5,589 nt of DNA from Methanosarcinales archaeon (GTDB taxonomy: Archaea; Halobacteriota; Syntropharchaeia; Alkanophagales; Methanospirareceae). The translations under genes were made by a program, and so were the position numbers. Within the stretch, counting starts at the first letter, position 1. Every line of letters starts with the position of its first letter. The notes beneath the pieces are model-generated. The model was given only the letters and a program-made list of their open reading frames with translations. It was not told the DNA's origin and ran no database searches. Shown one piece after another: positions 1-5,447 of this stretch. Location: positions 1 through 5,589 of the forward strand of contig QMVO01000136.1 of NCBI GenBank assembly GCA_003661125.1, read 5' to 3'.

Positions 1-3000
1 GAATTAAAACCGCTATGCCGCGAGGTCGTTGTGGAGATTCGGGATGCAAAAGGGATAAAAGTGTTTCGTAAGGAAATTATGACGGATGAGTTTGGATTCG
101 CGACACTTGATTTCCCGCTTTCAACGGAGCCAAATCTCGGAACGTGGAAAATAACCGCTTTCTCTCACGATGCGGAGACGAACAGGGCACAGCTCGATGT
201 GGTTGTGGAGGAATACGTGCTCCCGAAATACGAGGTGGCGGTAGAGCTACCCCGGGAGTGGTTCCTGGCAGACGAGCCAATTGAAGGTGAAATAAGAGCA
301 GAATACAGCTTTGGTAAGCCCGTGGATGGGGAAGCAAGGATTGAGGCTAAGAGATATGTGGGCTACTGGGAGAAATATGCGGAATTAAAAGTGGAAGTAA
401 AGAATGGGACTGCGAGTTTTGGGTTGCCGCCGGTAGAATACGTTGCTGGCGTTCCTGGAGAAAGAGGGATGGGGAATGTCCTCCTGAATACAACTGTTAT
501 TGAAGAAGGAACCGGGTACGAAGCGACGGAAACGAAGCTTTTGACGGTAGCGCAGTCGCCACTAAATATCCAGATAATTCCAGAAAGCCCCGTATTTAAA
601 CCTGGATTACCTTTCTCTTCTCTTTTAGTCACTGAAACGCCGGACAACAAGCCGAAAGACGCATCAATTGAAGTGACCATCAAATATTACGACGAGGATT
701 ATTCGCTACTTGAAAAGGATGAGAAGACACTCTCCACAAGTAATGGGCTTGCAGTATTGAAGTTAACGCCGCCGGAGAGCAGTGCAACACTCGAAATTAT
801 GGTGAGTGCCAGCGAAGAGGAAAGGGCTTACGCATCAAAGACGATGGCAGCCGCTTATTCTCCGTCCGGGAGTTTTATTCATATAGAACAAATCACCGAG
901 GGCATACCGAAAGTGGGCGACGAGGTTTCTTTCAGGGTATACGCAACGCATCCTTCAACATTCTTTTACGAGGTAGTGGCGAGTAATGGCGTTCTTTTCT
1001 CGGACTTCACAGTGAGCGATGTTATTTCGTTTGATGTGACGCCGCAGATGGTCCCATCGGCAAAACTGCTCGTTTATCAAATATTGCCGACCGCGGAAGT
1101 TGTGGCTGACTATCTGCCTTTTGATGTAGAGGCGGAATTCCCGCAAGAGCTCAGCCTGAGACTCAGCAAGGAAGAGGCTAAACCAGGCGAATCCGTTGAG
1201 ATAAAGCTGGAGACCGGTGGAGCCAAAGCGGAGATAGGAATTTCCGCGGTGGACAGAGCGATTTTCATACTCTCAAAGCAGAGAATAAATCTTAAACAGG
1301 TGTTTAATGAGCTGGAGAGGCTTTATATGAAGCCCCAGGCTGAGATTCACGAGGCTCATCCGTTATACTACCAGGATGGTGCGAGGGACATCTTCGAGGA
1401 TGCCGGTTTCGTCGTGTTGAGTAATAAAGAAGTCCCTGCCGGTAAGGAACTGGAGCACTATGGTGGTCTGTGGGGTAGAGGCGGTGGATTGGGGCTGCCA
1501 AAGGCTCTTGAGGGAGGGATGCCCGTGCCTACGCCTGCACCTGCATCTACGCCGATGCCGGCGGAAGGTCTTGCAGAAGTGACGAAGATACGGAAATTCT
1601 TCCCCGAGACGTGGCTCTGGACTCACATTCTTACCGATGACGGTGGCAATGCGGAAATAACAGCGGAAACGCCCGATACTATCACAACATGGGAGATACA
1701 CGCGGTTTCTGTCTCTAAGGAAGGCATGGGGATGTGTGATACCGAACTTCGGGTGTTTCAACCCTTCTTCGTGAAGGTAGACCTGCCGTATTCCGCGATT
1801 AGGGGCGAGGAGTTCCCGGTGAGGGTTGCTATTTATAATTACCTGGGAGAGCCACAGGAAGTTTTTGTGGACATTTCCGCGGAGGAAGGCGAATGGTTCG
1901 AGCTCCTCGATGCTCCTCAAAAAGTCGTTAGCGTAGAGCCGTTTAGCGTAGCTTCTGCTTCGTTTACGATTAAACCGAAAGAACTGGGCAAGAACTCGCT
2001 GAAAATAACAGCGAGGAGCACGAAAGCAGCTGACGCAGTTGTTAAAGAACTTATGGTCGAGCCTGAAGGAGTAGAACGGGAAATAGTGCAGAACATCGCG
2101 TTAAAAGGCGGTGAATGTGAGAATTTAAGCACTGGAGTCCCGATAGGTGTGGTCGAGGATTCCGCTCGCGCTTATCTCGCCGTCACGGGGAGTTACTTGA
2201 CGCAAACGCTTGAGGGTCTTGAATCGCTACTGAAAATACCTTTTGGCTGCGGTGAGCAGAATATGATATTCATGGCGCCGGATGTTCACGTAACAAAATA
2301 TTTAAAGGAGAGCGGGGAGTTGAAACCGGAAGTGATGGCGAAAGCGGAACTCCTCATGCTTACGGGCTACCAGCGGGAGTTGACATTCCGCCGTAATGAC
2401 GGCAGCTTCTCCGCTTTCGGACAGGGTGATAAAGAAGGAAGCCTCTGGCTTACTGCTTTCGTGCTGAAGACGTTCTCGCTCTCGAAGGAGTTCATTTATA
2501 TAGACGAAGAAGTGCTGACCGAGGCTGCTGACTGGATAGCGTCGAAACAGAATGCGGATGGCTCATGGGATGTCGTGGGTTTCGTGCACCACAAAGAGAT
2601 GATGGGTGGGCTTCGGGGCGAGACCGCGCTCTCGGCTTATGTTACCGTCGCCTTAGTGGATGCAAGTACCGTGACCGGGATAAACGAAGAGAATATCGAG
2701 AACGCTGTCCGCTATCTTGAGGGCGAACTTGAGGGGATAAACGATTCATATACAATGGCGCTCGTTACGTATGCACTCGCGAAATGCGAGAGTGATAGAA
2801 GCGAAGAAGCGGTGCAAAGACTGCTGAGCATGGCGAAGGAGGATGAAGAGGGGCTCTATTGGACGGGCGATGGCGAATACGGGAGGACTGTATCGGTAGA
2901 GACGACGGCTTATGCACTACTCGCTTTGAATGAGTATGGCGATGTGATGAACGCGAGCAAAGCAGCTCGATGGTTGGTATCGAAGAGGAACGCAAAAGGG

Positions 3001-3135
3001 GGCTTCGGCTCCACTCAGGATACCGTCGTGGCACTCGAAGCACTCACGAAATACTGCACGGGACGACGTGAGGAAGTAAATCTTCGGATTTACATCACCG
3101 CCGCGGATGGTGAGGAGATCGGGAGCATGGTGTAG
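1..3135 (+). CDS. Alpha-2-macroglobulin family thioester protein, 5'-truncated, ends at in-frame TAG
   Basis: The reading frame is open from base 1, so the N-terminus (signal peptide, MG1, start of MG2) lies outside the window; the GTG at 31 is internal. Residue numbers count from that GTG. The order is partial MG2 (about 1-65), further macroglobulin domains (to about 480), a Gly/Pro-rich bait-like stretch (about 480-512), the A2M core (FPETW at 525, PDTITTW at 548) and a CUB/thioester domain (about 680-1010). The thioester motif GCGEQN has Cys740 and Gln743. Alpha-toroid repeats follow, such as WLTAFVLKTFS and GGFGSTQDT. Known members are exported or surface proteins that trap proteases or covalently tag targets; that role is inferred here. 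The sequence around CGEQ resembles animal A2M more than bacterial YfhM-type proteins. It lacks the receptor-binding domain, which continues in frame after the TAG. The family assignment is firm; whether the product stops here is uncertain. Confidence 0.93.
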   Translation, partial: ELKPLCREVVVEIRDAKGIKVFRKEIMTDEFGFATLDFPLSTEPNLGTWKITAFSHDAETNRAQLDVVVEEYVLPKYEVAVELPREWFLADEPIEGEIRAEYSFGKPVDGEARIEAKRYVGYWEKYAELKVEVKNGTASFGLPPVEYVAGVPGERGMGNVLLNTTVIEEGTGYEATETKLLTVAQSPLNIQIIPESPVFKPGLPFSSLLVTETPDNKPKDASIEVTIKYYDEDYSLLEKDEKTLSTSNGLAVLKLTPPESSATLEIMVSASEEERAYASKTMAAAYSPSGSFIHIEQITEGIPKVGDEVSFRVYATHPSTFFYEVVASNGVLFSDFTVSDVISFDVTPQMVPSAKLLVYQILPTAEVVADYLPFDVEAEFPQELSLRLSKEEAKPGESVEIKLETGGAKAEIGISAVDRAIFILSKQRINLKQVFNELERLYMKPQAEIHEAHPLYYQDGARDIFEDAGFVVLSNKEVPAGKELEHYGGLWGRGGGLGLPKALEGGMPVPTPAPASTPMPAEGLAEVTKIRKFFPETWLWTHILTDDGGNAEITAETPDTITTWEIHAVSVSKEGMGMCDTELRVFQPFFVKVDLPYSAIRGEEFPVRVAIYNYLGEPQEVFVDISAEEGEWFELLDAPQKVVSVEPFSVASASFTIKPKELGKNSLKITARSTKAADAVVKELMVEPEGVEREIVQNIALKGGECENLSTGVPIGVVEDSARAYLAVTGSYLTQTLEGLESLLKIPFGCGEQNMIFMAPDVHVTKYLKESGELKPEVMAKAELLMLTGYQRELTFRRNDGSFSAFGQGDKEGSLWLTAFVLKTFSLSKEFIYIDEEVLTEAADWIASKQNADGSWDVVGFVHHKEMMGGLRGETALSAYVTVALVDASTVTGINEENIENAVRYLEGELEGINDSYTMALVTYALAKCESDRSEEAVQRLLSMAKEDEEGLYWTGDGEYGRTVSVETTAYALLALNEYGDVMNASKAARWLVSKRNAKGGFGSTQDTVVALEALTKYCTGRREEVNLRIYITAADGEEIGSMV
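3133..3135 (+). other. In-frame TAG inside the A2M reading frame (possible pyrrolysine or readthrough codon)
   Basis: The codon lies between GSMV and NGANYDVLQL. The frame stays open for 183 sense codons after it, to TGA at 3685-3687. In human A2M the matching stretch reads about FQVDNNNRLLLQ, so the TAG occupies one ordinary residue position (D or similar) with no missing or extra residues on either side. This fits either an amber codon decoded as pyrrolysine, as in methylamine-using archaea, or a recent point mutation or sequencing error. No PYLIS-like element was identified. The window cannot show whether the host has pylT/pylS. Confidence 0.6.
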
Positions 3136-3156
3136 AATGGCGCAAATTACGACGTT

Positions 3157-3687
3157 TTGCAGTTGATTGAAGTGCCCGTGGGTGAAGAGATGGAAATAGA
3201 AGCGAAAGGAGAGGGAGAAGCGCTGGTTCAGCTCGTTCTCAGGTTTAATATGGAAACTGGTCTGGTTCCGGTCGCCGATACACCCTTAAAAATTGATGTT
3301 AGTTACGATGCCACGAGAATAGAGGTTGAGAACACGGTGAAGGTGCGAGTGGCAGTGAAATACGAGCCGGGGATTCCCATGGAGGCGGGAATGATAGTGC
3401 TCGATGTCTCGGTGCCGACGGGTTTCTCTCCGGTATCAGAGACGTTAGAAGCCGTTATTCGTGAATTCGGTCTGAAAGAGCCGAGGATAAAGCGTTACGA
3501 CACGGCGGCTCGTAAGGTGATATTTTATATAGAGAATATGAAGCCCGGAGATGAGCTCTCTTTCAGTTTCGATGCCATCGCTCTGTATCCCGTGCGTGCA
3601 AAGGTTGCGCCGAGCAGGGCTTATGCATACTACAAGCCCGAGGTGTCTGGTGAAGATTTGGGTGGAGAGGAGATTGTGGTCGTGTGA
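3157..3687 (+). CDS. A2M C-terminal receptor-binding domain, in-frame continuation of the upstream gene
   Basis: This is in the same frame as the A2M body, and the frame is open from 3136. The TTG at 3157 is only the first start-like codon: it encodes the L of VLQL in a conserved stretch and has no ribosome binding site, so independent translation is unlikely. The encoded residues VLQLIEVPVGEEMEIEAKGEG, then ALVQLVLRFN, match the end of the CUB region and entry to the A2M receptor-binding domain. The rest (MIVLDVSVPTGFSP, a Tyr/Ala-rich end near AYAYYKPE) fits the beta-sandwich that closes the family. It ends in TGA. The most economical view is that this is the last 183 residues of one protein of at least 1228 residues counting the TAG position. 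Alternatively it is the 3' part of a freshly disrupted gene; there is no sign yet of frame decay. Confidence 0.85.
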   Translation: MQLIEVPVGEEMEIEAKGEGEALVQLVLRFNMETGLVPVADTPLKIDVSYDATRIEVENTVKVRVAVKYEPGIPMEAGMIVLDVSVPTGFSPVSETLEAVIREFGLKEPRIKRYDTAARKVIFYIENMKPGDELSFSFDAIALYPVRAKVAPSRAYAYYKPEVSGEDLGGEEIVVV

Positions 3688-3942
3688 ACGCCGAGCATGA
3701 GTATTCTTATCTTAGACTATCTTCTTCAATTCCCGATTTATCAACTCCTTTATGATCAAATGGCTATTCTTCCCCAGTGCTTCCGAATGGGTGTAGTTCC
3801 GGGGAACATCACACGAAAAAGATATAAAAATGGCTGTTTTAGACAACCAGGCAAAAATACAGCAGGTTCAACCAAAATATCGGGAGGTTAAGCGGAAAAA
3901 GTCATTTGGAGTTTTCTGAAGCTTCGGTTTATAAAATTTCCT
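3688..3942. other. Intergenic region downstream of the A2M gene, no confident gene
   Basis: The region starts with pyrimidine-rich runs (about 3703-3732) that could help archaeal transcription termination after the A2M gene. A short inverted repeat, GTTCC-GG-GGAAC, lies at 3796-3807. Two weak TATA-like patches are present: GATATAAAAA at 3821-3830 and TTTATAAAAT at 3928-3937. The octamer CTTCCGAA at 3780-3787 is the inverse of the core of the direct repeats further downstream. The only open frame here (3697-3891) has no ribosome binding site and a composition unlike a protein family I recognise. Confidence 0.5.
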
Positions 3943-3970
3943 TGTTCGGAAGTAGGGGTGTTCGGAAGTA
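3943..3970 (+). repeat. Two 12-bp direct repeats, TGTTCGGAAGTA, 16-bp period
   Basis: Identical copies lie at 3943-3954 and 3959-3970, separated by GGGG. They end 10 bases upstream of the BRE/TATA promoter at 3981, the usual position for an archaeal activator or repressor site. An inverted 8-base relative (CTTCCGAA) lies at 3780-3787. The repeat is seen directly; the regulatory role is inferred. Confidence 0.6.
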
Positions 3971-3980
3971 CTATATGCAT

Positions 3981-3995
3981 CGAAAGTTTTAAATA
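3981..3995 (+). promoter_or_regulatory. Archaeal BRE/TATA promoter
   Basis: CGAAAG (BRE-like, 3981-3986) is followed directly by TTTTAAATA (3987-3995), a strong match to the archaeal TFB/TBP promoter pattern. Initiation would be expected about 22-27 bases downstream, near 4013-4020. The transcript would carry a leader of about 260 bases, including the palindromic repeats, before the nuclease start at 4276. If the cassette was inserted at 4234/4235, this promoter belongs to the recipient locus and would drive the cassette gene from outside. Confidence 0.55.
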
Positions 3996-4051
3996 CTGTT
4001 TCTTATACAATACTACTAATGGGGTGCACTTCAGTCCATTAGATAGGTTGT

Positions 4052-4279
4052 TTGAGAAAGAGAATGGAGGAGGTGCAAAAGGAAGAAAGGAAGGAAAATC
4101 GAGGCGATGGGAGATTCATTCAGAGGATGTATATGCGCAATATTGCGGATATAATACCAAAATGGAAGGATATACGCATTGCAGATATAATACCAAATGG
4201 GAGTAATATATGCAGTACTGCAGATATACCAGAGTTAGGCGACATATCCCGCAGCCGTCTTAAGAAGGTAAATAAATGA
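4052..4279 (+). CDS. Possible small repeat-containing protein overlapping the nuclease start
   Basis: Seventy-five codons run from TTG at 4052, with an ATG alternative at 4064, and end in TGA at 4277-4279, overlapping the nuclease ATG as ATGA. The N-terminal half is very charged (Glu/Lys/Arg). The C-terminal half repeats a motif like NIADIIPKWKDI, RIADIIPNGSNI and STADIPELGDI. The DNA repeat periods here (39 and 36 bases) are multiples of three, which keeps the frame and mildly favours coding. Against it are the non-ATG start, no ribosome binding site at a sensible distance, no recognised family, and a 3' end that crosses the proposed cassette boundary at 4234/4235. It may instead be an accidental frame through a repeat array. 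Confidence 0.22.
   Translation: MRKRMEEVQKEERKENRGDGRFIQRMYMRNIADIIPKWKDIRIADIIPNGSNICSTADIPELGDISRSRLKKVNK
4131..4233 (+). repeat. Three tandem units with palindromic cores upstream of the nuclease
   Basis: Units begin at 4131, 4170 and 4206. Units 1 and 3 share the plan ATAT, one base, a perfect 12-base palindrome, G, ATAT. The palindromes are CGCAATATTGCG (4136-4147) and TGCAGTACTGCA (4211-4222). They differ at four positions that form two compensating pairs, so symmetry is kept. Unit 2 (4170-4188) has the same flanks but lacks 3 bases in the core. Units 1 and 2 are followed by nearly the same tail (AATACCAAAATGG and AATACCAAATGG); unit 3 has a diverged tail. Likely roles are binding sites for a dimeric protein or RNA hairpins in the leader. 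An integrase-binding recombination site is a further possibility because the cassette boundary follows directly. Confidence 0.7.
4234..4243 (+). repeat. Left cassette boundary core site, inverse of the attC left arm
   Basis: GTTAGGCGAC here and GTCGCCTAAC at 5351-5360 are perfect 10-base inverted copies that bracket the nuclease gene. The match stops beyond these ten bases. The first seven fit the integron R' consensus GTTRRRY. Confidence 0.7.
4264..4269 (+). promoter_or_regulatory. Ribosome binding site for the nuclease gene
   Basis: GAAGGT ends 6 bases before the ATG at 4276 and partly matches the archaeal anti-Shine-Dalgarno (GGAGGTGA). It supports this ATG over the Met codon at residue 6. 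It lies inside the proposed cassette, so the cassette would bring its own translation signal. Confidence 0.5.
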
Positions 4280-5268
4280 CAAATAAAAACATGTGGATGG
4301 TAAGAGCCGGTGAAAATGCACGTCTTTTTAATGAATTTAAAAATAACAATGTTGTTGCCATTGGATGGAATGATGTAGGGGACCTCTCTAAGGTGTCAAC
4401 ACCCGAGGAGATAAAACGAATCGTAAGAGAGAAATACCCTGAGTACAAATTGGGTAAATTAAATATTACTGCCGGGCAACTCATTAAATTTAGATTTAAA
4501 TTTAAAAAAGGCGATTATGTTGTGACATATGATCCGGAAAGCAGAATTTATTTAGCCGGAGAAATCAATACGGATTATAGATACAATCCTAAGTTACTGG
4601 AATACTTTCATATTCGCCAAGTAAAGTGGTTAGGTGAGGTTTCACGAGATCTGCTCTCTACCTCCACTAAGAACACTTTGGGGGCAATTTCTACGTTATT
4701 TGAACTAAGTGAGAGCGCAGAAGAAGAGATTCTACAAGTTTTGGAAAAGAAAAAAGAAATCCCTGAAGGCATTGAAAGCGCTGAAGAAGAAATGGAAACA
4801 ATCAAAGAGGATATGATAGGTAAAGCGCATGAATTCATTAAAGATAAAATTTTGGCTTTAAATTGGGAAGAGATGGAGGAATTGGTTGCCGCTTTTCTGA
4901 GAGGTATGGGATACAAAACTATGGTTACCCCAAAAGGGGCTGATAGGGGACGAGATATTTACGCCTCTCCAGACGGTTTAGGGTTAGAGGATCCAAGGAT
5001 AATTGTAGAGGTTAAACATAGATCAGGCCAAGTAGGTGGAAAGGAGATGAGAAGTTTTATTGGTGGATTAAGACAAGGTACAAAGGGATTATATGTCTCA
5101 ACAGGGGGTTTTTCTAAAGATGCTAAATATGAAGCTGAGCGATCTAATATCCCGGTAACCCTCATTGATCTTGATGTGTTGGCTAAACTCATAACCCAAT
5201 ATTATGATAACTTTGATGTAGAAGGTAAAAAATTAATTCCGCTAATAAAGATATATTGGCCAGTATAA
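4276..5268 (+). CDS. PUA/EVE-like domain fused to Mrr-type restriction endonuclease
   Basis: The protein has 330 residues. Residues about 5-145 form an N-terminal domain beginning MWMVRAGE, with VVAIGW at 26-31, GDYVVTYD at 79-86 and HIRQVKWLGEVSRDLLS at 112-128. This resembles the PUA/EVE-like modules that read modified bases in type IV restriction enzymes (inference from pattern). A charged helical linker spans about 147-193. The Mrr catalytic domain (about 194-310) shows the PD-(D/E)xK core: Asp227 in GADRGRDI, then Glu245 and Lys247 in VEVKHR. The later Mrr motif STGGFSKDAKYEAE lies at 275-288. No acidic or lysine active-site residue is missing, so it should be active. No methyltransferase or specificity subunit is nearby, which fits modification-dependent cleavage of invading DNA in the cytoplasm. 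It is AT-rich compared with the A2M gene and is bracketed by cassette boundaries, consistent with horizontal acquisition. It ends in TAA. Confidence 0.88.
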   Translation: MTNKNMWMVRAGENARLFNEFKNNNVVAIGWNDVGDLSKVSTPEEIKRIVREKYPEYKLGKLNITAGQLIKFRFKFKKGDYVVTYDPESRIYLAGEINTDYRYNPKLLEYFHIRQVKWLGEVSRDLLSTSTKNTLGAISTLFELSESAEEEILQVLEKKKEIPEGIESAEEEMETIKEDMIGKAHEFIKDKILALNWEEMEELVAAFLRGMGYKTMVTPKGADRGRDIYASPDGLGLEDPRIIVEVKHRSGQVGGKEMRSFIGGLRQGTKGLYVSTGGFSKDAKYEAERSNIPVTLIDLDVLAKLITQYYDNFDVEGKKLIPLIKIYWPV

Positions 5269-5350
5269 AATACGTGAGGTAAATAAAAATGGCTATAATA
5301 TTTGGACGGCTGCGGGATACGCTTCGCCACTATCGTGGCTCGCCCTTCGG
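5269..5350 (+). other. Cassette 3' untranslated segment with small hairpins
   Basis: After the nuclease stop comes AGGTAAATAAA (5277-5287), identical to the bases straddling the nuclease start (4266-4276), then ATG at 5289. The frame from that ATG runs straight through the attC-like site, so I do not call a gene. Hairpins GCCAC-TATC-GTGGC (5326-5339) and CCC-TTC-GGG (5343-5351) follow. ATACGC at 5317-5322 could compete with 5428-5433 for pairing with GCGTAT at 5365-5370. Confidence 0.45.
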
Positions 5351-5447
5351 GTCGCCTAACAGGTGCGTATGCGGTTCGGCAACTTCGTTGCCTCACCCAA
5401 ATCCTCGCCTATCGGCTCGGACTTCGCATACGCCCCAGACGTTGTGC
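5351..5447 (+). repeat. attC-like recombination site (folded imperfect palindrome)
   Basis: The left arm GTCGCCTAAC (5351-5360) contains RYYYAAC. The main stem is GCGTATGCG (5365-5373) with CGCATACGC (5425-5433), 9 perfect pairs, plus GG (5362-5363) with CC (5435-5436). The right core is GTTGTGC (5441-5447), which deviates from GTTRRRY at one base, as allowed if it derives from the recipient or the next cassette. Two side hairpins lie inside: GGCAAC-TTC-GTTGCC (5378-5392) and GCC-TATC-GGC (5407-5416). The arm-to-arm length of about 94 bases is within the range of known attC sites. A generic structured intergenic repeat is the main alternative. Confidence 0.62.

Larger units (their letters stand above)
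4235..5441 (+). mobile_element. Integron-type gene cassette carrying an Mrr-like nuclease
   Basis: The left boundary is the core site GTTAGGC (4234-4240), a perfect match to GTTRRRY with cleavage expected after the G. The right end is a folded attC-like site beginning with GCCTAAC (5354-5360, RYYYAAC) and closing at G5441 of GTTGTGC. The first bases of the proposed cassette are the exact reverse complement of the attC left arm over 10 bases (4234-4243 with 5351-5360), the hallmark of cassettes because both belong to one attC in the circular form. It contains one gene in the standard orientation, starting about 40 bases inside the left boundary and stopping 82 bases before the attC arm (5351). 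The content is more AT-rich than the A2M gene. No attC arm is visible just upstream, so it may sit at an attI or secondary site. No integrase gene is in the window. Confidence 0.65.

Noticed and set aside
77..3043. Minus-strand open frames opposite the A2M gene
   Set aside because: They lie wholly antisense to a strongly supported gene and have no start signals or recognisable products.
3697..3891. Open frame of 64 codons just after the A2M stop
   Set aside because: It has no ribosome binding site and no recognisable protein features, and it overlaps TATA-like sequence. It is better explained as chance.
4067..4076. GGAGGAGGTG as a Shine-Dalgarno site
   Set aside because: No start codon follows at a workable distance; it sits inside a purine-rich stretch.
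3958..4206. Overlapping open frame in another phase through the repeat array
   Set aside because: It begins inside the direct repeat and promoter, upstream of the expected transcription start, and shows no family features.
4131..4230. CRISPR array
   Set aside because: Units are adjacent and diverged, without constant repeats separated by unique spacers, and no cas gene is present.
5354..5447. tRNA or other classical RNA gene
   Set aside because: The element has several hairpins, but no T-arm GGTTCGA-type motif, anticodon arm or CCA-proximal acceptor pairing fits.
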